Shown here in pieces: positions 9,076-17,618 of a stretch of 32,330 nucleotides of DNA. The notes beneath the pieces are model-generated. The model saw nothing but the letters and a program-made list of their open reading frames with translations. It had not been told where the DNA came from and ran no database searches. Source of the stretch: Symploca sp. SIO3C6 (GTDB lineage Bacteria; Cyanobacteriota; Cyanobacteriia; Cyanobacteriales; Coleofasciculaceae); assembly GCA_010692425.1 (NCBI GenBank), contig JAAHHJ010000055.1:1-32330 (forward strand), in the 5' to 3' direction. Within the stretch, counting starts at the first letter, position 1. Each line of letters opens with the position of its first letter. The position numbers and the translations under genes are program-made.

Positions 9076-10095
9076 TTACAAGTAATGATTAACTTGAATC
9101 TGTAGTTTTTCCCGCAGTCTTTGTGCTTCTCGATAAACCATTACTCTACTTTTACCTGAACCCATCTTTCGCTCTTGCCCTAGCTTCCCTGTTAACTCTA
9201 TTTCTTGCCGAGGTTGATAGAGCGGTTGAAGATAATAACGTAACCGAGTCCTCATCGCCCAAACTCCCAAAGAAGGGAATAAAATAAAAGCAAACATGCC
9301 CAACGAAACAGGCAAGAAGGGCATCCCAATTAGCCTCGCTAGCTTCTTAGAATTAACAGCCCAAGGATGTAAGAACTCATTACCAATGCAAACTACTGGT
9401 AAAATCGGAATTTGGTAGCGATCGCTTAAGCGAATAAAGCTAGGATCAAAAGTCTGAAGCTGATAACGTTTTGACCAACCCTTGCAAGGACCGCGCAAAC
9501 CCTCCGGCGCATAAAGTACAATTCCTTTCTGGGCAATTGCTGCTTCAAAGTCATCGGCTTGGGCTCTAACACCACCCAAGGCTTGGGACCATCCAGGAGG
9601 CAGCCACCAAATCATCCAGGGATGCTCAAATAAAGAAACACCAGCTAATGGTTGCACTACCCATCCCCTGGTTTTGCTTAAAAGATAAGCTAATCCCAAA
9701 AAATCCCAAGGAAAAGACATCCCAGCATGGTTCATCGTCACCAGCAATGGTTCCTGCTCAGGCAGATTTTCCAGTTGGTTTAATTCGGCGCGAAAATAGT
9801 GTTGTAAAATTGGCGCGAGTACTTGGTCTCGGAAAGCCTGTTGATATTCTGGATCAAACTGAGCAATTTCTCGGCGAGGCGAATGGCAACCCAGACGCAA
9901 CCAGCGCAGCAGCAGTGCCAGATAAAATCCCCCTGGAATCAGAAATAACCCGTATTCTAAACAATTCCAACCATCTTGATTTTGATGATAGTGTTGCCAG
10001 TGGCGATTGAATAAAATCAACCAGCCCGGTGGATACCAGAGGCAAAACCAATCAAACCAGGTAAATCGATAAGGATCAACAGAGGATTGCTGCAT
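9076..10095 (-). CDS. PlsC-like 1-acyl-glycerol-phosphate acyltransferase family protein
   Basis: A 339-residue membrane-associated protein of the lysophospholipid acyltransferase type. Hydrophobic segments flank the N-terminal part (about 55-70). The active-site block is LVTMNHAGMSFPWDFLGLAY (about 140), where His is followed by Asp eight residues on rather than the usual HX4D spacing. The second block is YAPEGLRGPCKGW (about 195-207), matching the PEGTR/EGLR glycerol-phosphate site. PILPVVCIGNE follows as block IV. Another hydrophobic segment lies near 260-280. The likely role is acyl transfer in membrane lipid synthesis, perhaps as an accessory enzyme beside the housekeeping PlsC. It is a single gene with 244 bases between it and drmA. 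Family is likely; exact substrate unknown. Confidence 0.75.
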   Translation of the reverse strand: MQQSSVDPYRFTWFDWFCLWYPPGWLILFNRHWQHYHQNQDGWNCLEYGLFLIPGGFYLALLLRWLRLGCHSPRREIAQFDPEYQQAFRDQVLAPILQHYFRAELNQLENLPEQEPLLVTMNHAGMSFPWDFLGLAYLLSKTRGWVVQPLAGVSLFEHPWMIWWLPPGWSQALGGVRAQADDFEAAIAQKGIVLYAPEGLRGPCKGWSKRYQLQTFDPSFIRLSDRYQIPILPVVCIGNEFLHPWAVNSKKLARLIGMPFLPVSLGMFAFILFPSLGVWAMRTRLRYYLQPLYQPRQEIELTGKLGQERKMGSGKSRVMVYREAQRLREKLQIQVNHYL

Positions 10096-10222
10096 GCAGT
10101 TAGATTATTGCTAATGAGCCTGTCCTATCTTTATTTTGGTATATTTAATTCTTGAACAGAGGGAACAGGAAAATTTAACCTTTCATTTAGACTAGCCATA
10201 TACGGCATCGAGTTGATAATGC

Positions 10223-10254
10223 TTGACAAATGAGGCGACTCACTACGATATGAT
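10223..10254 (+). promoter_or_regulatory. Possible sigma-70 promoter of the M14-type gene
   Basis: A perfect TTGACA (10223-10228) is followed by TATGAT (10249-10254, 20-nt spacer) and TACGAT (10244-10249, 15-nt spacer). Neither spacer is ideal. Initiation near 10261 would leave about 36 nt before the ATG at 10297, which supports that start over the upstream TTG. Confidence 0.35.
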
Positions 10255-10296
10255 GGATTCTGCTTTTGATTGCGCTATCAACAACTTTGGATAAAG

Positions 10297-11430
10297 ATGA
10301 TTCCGACTATTTCAACGATTGAACTGTTTCAACTTGCCTCAGGGGACCGCCTCTCACTTCAAATCTATAAATTCAGTGGCATCCAACCGGGTAAAAAGGC
10401 ATATTTACAGGCTAACCTCCACGGAGCGGAAATCGTTGGTAATGCCGTCATTAATCAGCTCATTGATTTCTTGATGACCCTTGATTCTAATCAGCTGGCT
10501 GGGGAAATATGGCTAATTCCTGTCTGTAATCCCCTTGGCACTAATCAGCGCAATCATTGCTTTTCTACTGGCAGATTCAATACCTACGATGGAAGAAACT
10601 GGAATCGAATTTTTTGGGACTATGAGCAAGAGGGCGAAGATTTAAGTGCCTTTGCCAAATCTCAAATTAATCTCCAGCCAGATGAGATTAGAAAAAATTA
10701 TCTAAAACGAATTCAGTCTGCCTTTGACAAACATTTAGAACAGCTACAAGCACCAAGTGGATTACCTATTGATGAACTGTATCGATATCGACTTCAATCT
10801 TTATGTCTAGATGCTAACTACGTTATTGATATACATAGTTCTAGCAACCAAGCGATAGACTATCTTTTTTGTTTCCAAAGCCGCGAAGAAAGTGCTAAAG
10901 CTTTTCTACTTGATTATGGAATTTTACTCAGTGAATATGGCGGTGAAACCTTTGATGAAGCATTTATGAAGCCTTGGCTGGCTTTGGAGAAGAAATTAGC
11001 CCAATTAGGCAAGGAAATTAAGTTTGACATTGATTCTTGGACCCTAGAACTTGGTTCTGGCATGGTAATGGATCCAGAGTCGGTTCAAAAGGGCGTTCTA
11101 GGTATTAAAAACTATCTAGCCCACAAAGGAGTTTTAGAAATACCAGGCTTTCCCTTAGCAGAAACCAGCTCACACCAGGTAAAATTTACCACCAAAGGTC
11201 AAACCCAAATATACTATGCAACTGCTGGTGGCATGGTGCAATCGAGAGTGCCATTAGGTAGTTCAATTAAAGCTGGTCAGATCTTATACCAATTATTGAG
11301 TTTTAATAAGGAGAAGGAATTGCCTACCTTAATTGATGTTTGTGCCCAAGCTGATGGTTTAGTCTATACTGTCTCCACTAACCACGCTGTCAATGAAGGA
11401 GAACATGTAATATCGATAATGCTAAGTTAA
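10297..11430 (+). CDS. Succinylglutamate desuccinylase/aspartoacylase-type (M14) metallohydrolase
   Basis: A 377-residue zinc hydrolase of the M14-like AstE/aspartoacylase group. Zinc ligands appear as HGAE (His42, Glu45) and VIDIHSSS (His180). The region DGRNWNRIFW (98-107) matches the family's substrate-binding Asn-Arg block. LELGSG (Glu251) is the probable catalytic Glu. The C-terminal part (about 290-377) resembles the beta-rich lipoyl-like domain of this family, with QSRVPLGSSIKAGQILYQLL. The protein probably cleaves an amide or amino-acyl bond of an unknown substrate. ATG 10297 has GGA five bases upstream; an alternative TTG at 10270 would add nine residues. A same-strand gene of unknown function follows after 106 bases and may be co-transcribed. 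Confidence 0.8.
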   Translation: MIPTISTIELFQLASGDRLSLQIYKFSGIQPGKKAYLQANLHGAEIVGNAVINQLIDFLMTLDSNQLAGEIWLIPVCNPLGTNQRNHCFSTGRFNTYDGRNWNRIFWDYEQEGEDLSAFAKSQINLQPDEIRKNYLKRIQSAFDKHLEQLQAPSGLPIDELYRYRLQSLCLDANYVIDIHSSSNQAIDYLFCFQSREESAKAFLLDYGILLSEYGGETFDEAFMKPWLALEKKLAQLGKEIKFDIDSWTLELGSGMVMDPESVQKGVLGIKNYLAHKGVLEIPGFPLAETSSHQVKFTTKGQTQIYYATAGGMVQSRVPLGSSIKAGQILYQLLSFNKEKELPTLIDVCAQADGLVYTVSTNHAVNEGEHVISIMLS

Positions 11431-11469
11431 TCCCTAACTGTTCTCGCTGTTACCTTGCTAGGTACTTAA

Positions 11470-11498
11470 CAGCAGTGAAAACTTTTCCTTCATTGCTG
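11470..11498 (+). other. Stem-loop between the M14-type gene and the next gene
   Basis: CAGCAGTGAA (11470-11479) pairs with TTCATTGCTG (11489-11498) over ten pairs including one G-U, with a 9-nt loop. No T-run follows, so it is not a classical terminator. It may be an mRNA processing or stability element between the two genes. Confidence 0.35.
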
Positions 11499-11536
11499 GA
11501 AAAGAGTATGCTGCTGTTCAAACATTTCTATATAAA

Positions 11537-12187
11537 ATGCAAAAATATCTTTCAGAACTAACAGCTCAAAACAAAGAACAAATAGCTAGATGTCTGCCAC
11601 CAGAAGTAGATGTAGAGACGATGATAACTTTCCTCGATTTCGTGTCCCAGCAATTTAGTGCAATTCAGGCAGAATATGGCAAGGTCAAACCTTGGGGCAC
11701 TGATGCTGAGGATGTCAAATGGTTTTTAACCTTTTTTTCGGAAGGGCAATACCTTGAACTAAATCAAGAAAAGACAATACCGCTAAATAGAGTTTTTTCC
11801 AAACCTTGGAACCAATGGCGATTAGCCTTAGCCTTGTCTCACCGTCAACTAGGACAAAATCCACCACCTATTCATGTCAGTGCTTACAGATTGGAAGACA
11901 ATAGTTATTGGTACACAATCAATGACGGCATGCACAGAACAACAGCAGCTAAGATGTCTGGAGAGCAAACTATCAAAGCTCTCATTAGGGAAGAGAGGAT
12001 GATGTTGACCAAGCGCTATGCCCTCTGTGATGGTCATTTATTTAAGCTTGATGAGCAAGGTGCTGTACTGATGAGCAAACACCTGCCAAAGGGTTATTAT
12101 AATTTTCTCGAAGGTTTGTTTGGCGTCAAAAGATATCCACACAATTTACTGGAACTGATTTGGGAAAATATCGCTAAAATTATTTAA
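11537..12187 (+). CDS. Uncharacterised protein with ParB/sulfiredoxin-like motif
   Basis: A 216-residue soluble protein not recognised as a named family. The N-terminal 60 residues look alpha-helical. The middle has YTINDGMHRTTAAKMSG (about residues 128-144), like the DGxHR signature of ParB/sulfiredoxin-fold proteins, followed by a strand QTIKALIREE. That fold is found in CTPases, kinases and phosphate-binding enzymes. The C-terminus is basic and aromatic (LPKGYYNFLEGLFGVKRYP). It lies 106 bases after the M14-type hydrolase on the same strand, so a shared pathway is possible. No signal peptide or membrane segment is visible. The start is ATG 11537. The ParB-like reading rests on one motif and is an inference. 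Confidence 0.6.
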   Translation: MQKYLSELTAQNKEQIARCLPPEVDVETMITFLDFVSQQFSAIQAEYGKVKPWGTDAEDVKWFLTFFSEGQYLELNQEKTIPLNRVFSKPWNQWRLALALSHRQLGQNPPPIHVSAYRLEDNSYWYTINDGMHRTTAAKMSGEQTIKALIREERMMLTKRYALCDGHLFKLDEQGAVLMSKHLPKGYYNFLEGLFGVKRYPHNLLELIWENIAKII

Positions 12188-12275
12188 TAACTAATATAAT
12201 ATCCACATAAAATTGTACGGTAAAGTTTCGCTTTCCCACCTGAAGGCGAGTAAGGTTTCCATCTAAATAATTTTC

Positions 12276-13253
12276 ATGGAAGAGAGCGACAAAACAGACT
12301 CAGTTATAAATGGGGAAAAGGCAGATTTTCTTGAGGGATCAATAATTCCTCAAGCCCCAGCAGGATTTAAATCTGGCTTTGTGGGTATAATTGGACGCCC
12401 CAATGTTGGTAAATCCACCCTGATGAATACGCTAGTGGAGCAAAAAATTGCCATCACTTCGCCAATAGCACAGACAACGCGCAATCGCTTGCGAGGCATC
12501 CTGACGACACCACAAGCACAGATAATTTTTGTAGATACTCCAGGAATTCACAAACCCCATCACCAGCTAGGTAAAGTTTTGGTGCAAAATGCGCGGATAG
12601 CGATTGAGTCGGTAGATGTAGTGTTATTCTTAGTAGATGGCTCAGTAGAGGCAGGAGGAGGAGACCGCTTCATTGTCGATTTGCTAGCACGCACACCAAC
12701 ACCAGTAATTCTAGGTATTAACAAATCTGACCAACAACCTGAATCCTACCAATCCTTAGATCAAAGTTACATCCAAATCGCTACACCCTACCACTGGCAG
12801 GTAAAAAAATTCTCCGCCTTAACAGGAGTAGGCCTAGAAGCCCTAAAACAACTGCTCATTGAACGCTTAGAGTTAGGACCATACTATTATCCTCCTCAGC
12901 TAGTTACTGACCAGCCAGAACGCTTTATTATGGGGGAACTAATTCGAGAGCAAATTTTGCTGCTGACCCGTGAGGAAGTGCCGCATTCTGTAGCGATCAT
13001 AATTGATGTAGTTGAAGAACAACCAAAGATTACCCGTGTGCTAGCGACTGTCCAAGTTGAGCGCAATTCTCAAAAAGGAATTTTGATTGGTAAACATGGT
13101 AGTATGCTTAAGAGTATTGGTTCAGCTGCTCGCCAACAAATTCAAAAGCTGGTCACTGGCAAAGTCTACCTGGAACTATTCGTCAAAGTCCAGCCCAAAT
13201 GGCGTCAGTCTCGCTTGCGTTTGGCAGAATTAGGTTATCGGTTAGAAGAGTGA
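12276..13253 (+). CDS. era: GTPase Era, 16S rRNA/30S maturation
   Basis: A 325-residue Era GTPase, which binds the 3' end of 16S rRNA and helps 30S subunit maturation. The G1 loop is GRPNVGKS (40-47), the switch region TTRNRLRGI, G3 DTPG (87-90) and G4 NKSD (149-152). The C-terminal KH domain carries GILIGKHGSMLKSIG (about 268-282). The N-terminus has about 30 extra residues before the G domain, more than in E. coli Era; this looks real because ATG 12276 is in frame and no better start with a Shine-Dalgarno is visible. It converges with the next gene, 13 bases away. Confidence 0.96.
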   Translation: MEESDKTDSVINGEKADFLEGSIIPQAPAGFKSGFVGIIGRPNVGKSTLMNTLVEQKIAITSPIAQTTRNRLRGILTTPQAQIIFVDTPGIHKPHHQLGKVLVQNARIAIESVDVVLFLVDGSVEAGGGDRFIVDLLARTPTPVILGINKSDQQPESYQSLDQSYIQIATPYHWQVKKFSALTGVGLEALKQLLIERLELGPYYYPPQLVTDQPERFIMGELIREQILLLTREEVPHSVAIIIDVVEEQPKITRVLATVQVERNSQKGILIGKHGSMLKSIGSAARQQIQKLVTGKVYLELFVKVQPKWRQSRLRLAELGYRLEE

Positions 13254-13266
13254 ATTGGGTTCTATT

Positions 13267-13953
13267 CTATTTTTTGTCTTTAGAGTTGAATCTACCGTAA
13301 AACCAACCCATAGCCACAACTCCTACCCAAATTAAAGGACTAATCGAAGATTCAGGAATCCTTTCGATCTTTGCCTCACCTGAGAATTCTTCTGATATAT
13401 CCCAAGGGACAAACTCTGGCGGTGTACTTTTGTCTGGTAAAGATGGTAGGAAACTAAATATTGGTGGTGAGATCACTGTCTGGGCTGGAGAAGCTATCAG
13501 CCAATCCAAAAGATCTGGCGATCCTGCTATTTCTATTGGAGGGCCAGGCGCTAACTCTGGGAATTGATCATCTATGGGCGAATTGATCATTAATTCAAAA
13601 ACAATGTCGCTCACAGCCGGAGCATTTCCGTCCAAATCTTGGAAATCACTTAATTGAGTAACTTCTTCTATTCCAAAATAGTAGCTATCATTGAGTTCAA
13701 ACTCAAATTTAGATTCCTCAGAATCTGATTTTTTTGGAGAGAAAATGTTATTGCCTATTTTCTCTACACTAACCTTAAGATTAATTAAACTAATCTTAGA
13801 CTTACCTAAATTTCTGAAAGATCCTTTTCCTTCCTCAGCATCTTTAAGCATATGCTCTTGAAGAGTCTGAGAGTGAGCCTTGTTGACTGAAACCACTGGC
13901 AAAGTCAATAAACTGAATCCAAGGAAAAGGCTCAAACGCCTAGAGTACAACAT
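13267..13953 (-). CDS. Exported protein with PEP-CTERM-like C-terminal sorting signal
   Basis: A 228-residue secreted protein. A signal peptide covers about residues 1-29 (MLYSRRLSLFLGFSLLTLPV, then a site near AHSQ). The body is acidic and low in cysteine, with no recognised domain. The C-terminus has IPESSISPLIWVGVVAMGW, then FYGRFNSKDKK (residues 199-228): a Pro-Glu-Ser variant of the VPEPS signature, one hydrophobic helix and a basic tail. That layout is the PEP-CTERM sorting signal, handled by exosortase in bacteria that make extracellular polymeric substance. PES instead of PEP is a known type of variation but weakens the call. ATG 13951-13953 begins directly before the signal peptide. 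Confidence 0.65.
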   Translation of the reverse strand: MLYSRRLSLFLGFSLLTLPVVSVNKAHSQTLQEHMLKDAEEGKGSFRNLGKSKISLINLKVSVEKIGNNIFSPKKSDSEESKFEFELNDSYYFGIEEVTQLSDFQDLDGNAPAVSDIVFELMINSPIDDQFPELAPGPPIEIAGSPDLLDWLIASPAQTVISPPIFSFLPSLPDKSTPPEFVPWDISEEFSGEAKIERIPESSISPLIWVGVVAMGWFYGRFNSKDKK

Positions 13954-14477
13954 TTGTGAATGCCTTCTTGTAAGCTTGATACGGTTAACTTGCTAGATCA
14001 AGATTTGCCGTGGGTTTTCTCTCAACTTGGAACACAAAGCATTTACTGAAGACAGACTTCCAAAACTTCAGCCTAAAAATTACGTTGCCAAGGGCTTAAC
14101 TTTGATAATCTAGCAAGTAGGTATGATTTCTTAGCCCTGAGAACAAGATCAATGGAAGCTATTTGATCTTGACATAAATTCCGTTAGGTTTTTAACCATT
14201 CTTACGCATCTTCATAATATCTTTAATTGATTTCGTCGTGTCTTTAAATTGTTTTATGTTAACCTCTCCTCTCTACAGAGAGATGACGGAGTAAGGTTGG
14301 TATGCCTATAGTTATACAATCATCACAAAAGCTTGTTTAGTTAGTACTGAACTTTTCCTCAAAGACTTTAAAATTGCCGCAGTTTATAGCTCATGGCTCA
14401 TAGTTCATGGTTCATGGTTCATGGTTCATTGCTCTGACAATTAACAATGAACTATGAACAATCAACAATGAACAGCA
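13954..14477. other. Intergenic region with promoter side and repeat arms
   Basis: This 524-base gap lies upstream of the PEP-CTERM-like gene and downstream of the kinase gene, both on the - strand. No credible ORF or RNA gene was seen. The right end carries the heptad inverted repeat described separately. The rest is AT-rich and probably holds the promoter of the exported protein; no clear -35/-10 pair could be assigned. Confidence 0.5.
14387..14473. repeat. Heptad repeats forming an inverted pair
   Basis: The left arm repeats GTTCATG with a 7-base period (about 14387-14430). The right arm (about 14439-14473) repeats the complement as CAATGAAC, TATGAAC and AATGAAC. Together they can fold into a long imperfect hairpin just after the kinase stop codon. 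Short heptad repeats of this type are common between genes in cyanobacteria. It could act as a - strand transcript end. Confidence 0.65.
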
Positions 14478-16376
14478 CTACAACCCTAATTTAACCTTTG
14501 CCTGCCGACGCAGTGCAATTGACTGTGAGTGATCTGGTTGAATCTCCAAAGCCTGTTCGATGGAACTGATTGCTTCATCAAAGCGTTCAATCCTCCATAA
14601 AGCTACTCCTAAATTTGCCCAAGCTTCTACATAATTGGGTTCGATCTTAGTTGCTGCTTTAAAGGCAACTACCGCTTCGCTAGGTCGATCCAAGCTCAGG
14701 AGTGTTACTCCACGATTACTCCAGGCTTCCGCCAAATTACCATTGAGGTTGAGCGCTTGGTCAAAGTTTTTTAGTGCTTCCTTATGCCTAAGCTGCTGTG
14801 CCAGAGCATAGCCTTGGCTAGATAGTGCTTCTGGGTAATTGGGTTGGAGCTGTAGCCCTTGCTGACAGGCGGTAATCGCCTCAGTAAACAACCCTAGTTT
14901 GTTGAGGCTATAACAGTGTCCCCAATGGGCTTGAGCCATATCAGCTTGGCGTGAAACCACTTGCTGGTAAGCTTCCACAGCTTCCTGGTATTTTTGTGCT
15001 TCTCGCAGACTATCGGCTTGACTCAGAAGTTGCAGTACCTCTGGTTCGCTAGGGGTTGATTGAAGATTGATCCTAGAGGATTGTGTCTTTTGTTGTTCCT
15101 TACTATCGGCAGATGACTGGGATTGTTCGACAACATTGAGGGTAGTGCTTTCCTCAGAGACAAAATTTCTAGGGACGATCTTTATTTTTTCGAGGGTTTT
15201 GTAAATAACCTTAGGGACGAAAACTGTTTCGTAGATCACCCGAGGCATAAACATGTAGGTAATCACAAAAGTTCCGATTACAGAGACTAAAGCAGTAAAA
15301 ATTGGTGAACCAATAGAAACATATCTCTTGTTAAGATACTCTTTGCTTTTTGCTACAGGCGGCGTGGGTTCTGCTTTGGGAACCGCTGCCTTTGACCAAT
15401 GCTTAACTTGGTTAATTGGTTCTTGTATAGTCGTAGATTGGCTTGCCGATTGCCAATTCCCGAAAGCTCGATTTTCTGCCGCAGGTTTAATTGGCCCTGT
15501 CTCCACTGCTGAGTTCGTTAGACGCTGTAATGCTTTCAGGGCTGCCTCTGCTGTCAGGTAACGGGCGCGGAAATCATAGAGTACCATGCGCTCAAGAATT
15601 GAAGCTAATTCTGGGTCAACTTGCCCAGCATGGTTGCGCCAATTGATTTCACTGGTTTCAAAGTCAATGTCTAAATCCGTTGGTTTTACCCCAGTTAAAG
15701 CATGAATGCCAATAATGCCGACGGCGTAGACATCACTGCTAAATTGGGGATTCCCAGCTAATTGTTCATTGGGCATATAACCTTTAGTGCCAATGCCAAT
15801 GGTCAAATCTGTCTTCCCTCGATTGCGATTGGCTATCTGAGTACTGACTTGCTTGACTGCACCAAAGTCAATCAGTACAATTCTGCTGTCTTGGTGGCGG
15901 CAGATTAGATTCGATGGCTTGATATCACGATGGATAACCTGTTTTTGATGGACAAAGGTCAACACTTGCAATATATCTTGCAGTAGTGTAACAACCTGGT
16001 TTTGAGACCAAGGCTGATTCTCTACTAGTTTTTTGGTCAGCGGTTCCCCTTCAATTAACTCCTGAGCCAAATAAAACTCCTGATTGTCCTCAAAGTGTGC
16101 CAGGAGAAGGGGTATTTGGTCGTGGTGTCCCAATTGGTAGAGAACCTTCGCTTCCGTATCAAAGAGGCGTCTTGCTGTTTGCAGACTCTTGGGATCACTG
16201 ACTTGGGGCTTGAGTTGTTTGACCACACATTGAGGGTGCTCCGGCAAATGCAAGTCTTGAGCCAGAAAGGTTTGACCAAATGCCCCTGCTCCCAACTGGC
16301 TGATGATTTTATAGCGTCCACCTAGTGGTGGCGATTGATTGGTGGGTTCAAATAGAGGTAAAGGGTTGAGTGTCAT
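14478..16376 (-). CDS. Membrane Ser/Thr protein kinase with TPR domain
   Basis: A 632-residue eukaryotic-type (Hanks) kinase. The glycine loop is LGAGAFGQTF (about 29-38). The catalytic loop HRDIKPSN has Asp151. The DFG motif is IDFGAVKQV, and GTKGYMPNEQ is the activation-segment end typical of cyanobacterial kinases. A single transmembrane helix (about 352-374, IFTALVSVIGTFVITYMF) follows a Pro-rich linker. After a Ser/Gln-rich stretch, about five TPR units (about 455-632) contain repeated A.AW.NRG.AL and A..A..QAL.I.P patterns. The kinase lies in the cytoplasm, with the TPR part on the other side of one helix, presumably sensing or binding proteins. All catalytic residues are present. The targets are unknown. 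Confidence 0.92.
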   Translation of the reverse strand: MTLNPLPLFEPTNQSPPLGGRYKIISQLGAGAFGQTFLAQDLHLPEHPQCVVKQLKPQVSDPKSLQTARRLFDTEAKVLYQLGHHDQIPLLLAHFEDNQEFYLAQELIEGEPLTKKLVENQPWSQNQVVTLLQDILQVLTFVHQKQVIHRDIKPSNLICRHQDSRIVLIDFGAVKQVSTQIANRNRGKTDLTIGIGTKGYMPNEQLAGNPQFSSDVYAVGIIGIHALTGVKPTDLDIDFETSEINWRNHAGQVDPELASILERMVLYDFRARYLTAEAALKALQRLTNSAVETGPIKPAAENRAFGNWQSASQSTTIQEPINQVKHWSKAAVPKAEPTPPVAKSKEYLNKRYVSIGSPIFTALVSVIGTFVITYMFMPRVIYETVFVPKVIYKTLEKIKIVPRNFVSEESTTLNVVEQSQSSADSKEQQKTQSSRINLQSTPSEPEVLQLLSQADSLREAQKYQEAVEAYQQVVSRQADMAQAHWGHCYSLNKLGLFTEAITACQQGLQLQPNYPEALSSQGYALAQQLRHKEALKNFDQALNLNGNLAEAWSNRGVTLLSLDRPSEAVVAFKAATKIEPNYVEAWANLGVALWRIERFDEAISSIEQALEIQPDHSQSIALRRQAKVKLGL

Positions 16377-16986
16377 GCCTTGCCCTTGAATTCAGAGCGC
16401 TTGTTGTTCTACTTGAGTGAAAATTATTAAGTATGAACGATCAAGCAGTAACTATCAAGTGGAATTGCTGGTAGATGAGAAGATCACAGCAAGCATCCCG
16501 TTTTCGTTTTTGTGAAAAACTCTCCGGAGAAGGGGAGACAAAGAGATGGATGAATGTGCCTAACTCTGAGTTTCTTGAGAAATCATTAAATTAGCACTCA
16601 TGGGGATGCTCCCAAATTCAGACGCCCCTTGTGGGCAACTAGATATTTTTTATCTTTGTGCCTAGCTTATCCACTCCTTTGGGTTTGATTTTGCACTTTA
16701 GTAAGCAGCTAATCTTGGTAAAGGTTATGTCCCTTGGGTATAGACTAAGCCCTAGGCACATACTCTGCTTGCTGTTGTCGAGGTCTATATTTTTAACTTC
16801 TTCAGTTAACTGTTGGCTTTTGTAAACCTGGTTACATTTAGGATAGATTGCATGCTTCCCGGTCCTGTCTAATCTCTCCCCTTAGATGAAATATTACTGC
16901 TCTGTTACTACCTTATTATCAAACAATTATCTTTGCGATCGCAATTTGGTATGACTACAAGGAAGATCTACTTGGCTAGCAATTGC

Positions 16987-17094
16987 TCACTCATCATCAG
17001 TCAACAGTAATTGAGTTTCCTTCTTATTGATGCCAGCCCCCACCGTATAGTCTATCAAGGTCTCGACTGCTTGTGCTAACTGAACTTTGCTCAA
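16987..17094 (-). pseudogene. Short coding-like remnant
   Basis: A 35-codon frame begins at TTG 17094 and ends in TGA 16987. It encodes a well-composed helical peptide (KVQLAQAVETLIDYTVGAG, then INKKETQLLLTDDE). An in-frame TGA lies just upstream of the TTG and no Shine-Dalgarno is visible, so it looks more like the surviving C-terminus of a lost gene than a live small protein. No family is recognised. Confidence 0.25.
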
Positions 17095-17437
17095 GGTTCA
17101 TAAAGTTAGTAAATAGTTTGTCTAAAACGAGTCATAATCAGCACTATAAAACCCTATAATCATTGCCAGTACTGATTTATATAGGAAAACAAAATAGAAT
17201 TTTTATGCCATTAGTGATTAATAAGTAGCAATTTTAGTTTTTAATATTTAAATATAAAAAAAATCCCAGTTTCTCATTTATAACCATAGGCAGTTGTCAA
17301 AACATACTATTTGACTTGAATGAAGATTTTCCCAAGTTGGTTTGAATGATTGTCCTGCTTTGATGATGCCCGGAGAGCTGTAGGGGCAGCCCCTCATCAC
17401 CAGAGAATTGCATCATAGTTTGTAAACAATTATAATC

Positions 17438-17533
17438 GCCGAGGAAAAGAGAGTTCCCACCAAAAGAAGAAACCTCCTGACTAGGCAGTGGCAGAAAATT
17501 TGATTGCTCACCTTACCCAGTGACTGCCTCGGA
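17438..17533 (+). promoter_or_regulatory. Possible structured leader upstream of the HTH/GrpE-like gene
   Basis: AGGCAGT (about 17484) pairs perfectly with ACTGCCT (about 17522), and an outer CCGAGG (about 17439) can pair with CCTCGG (about 17526) as an alternative. The element ends about 85 bases before the next start codon. Competing stems are a feature of regulatory leaders, but no known riboswitch motif was recognised. Confidence 0.25.
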
Positions 17534-17618
17534 AGATTATGATGGTCATGGTTCAATCAACTTCAATCAACTAAAGTGCTTGTAAATTGAACCGAGAAAG
17601 CAACAGTGATGCGGGATC

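Larger units (their letters stand above)
16377..17618. other. Long intergenic region without a clear gene
   Basis: This 1.24-kb gap has stops in all frames and no tRNA, rRNA or known riboswitch signature that could be recognised. It contains a perfect palindrome TCTCCGGAGA (16521-16530), a HIP1 octamer (16935-16942), a short - strand coding-like remnant (16987-17094), an AT-rich block (about 17150-17340) and a possibly structured stretch just upstream of the next gene. It separates divergent genes, so promoters for both are expected. An uncharacterised small RNA cannot be excluded. Confidence 0.5.
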
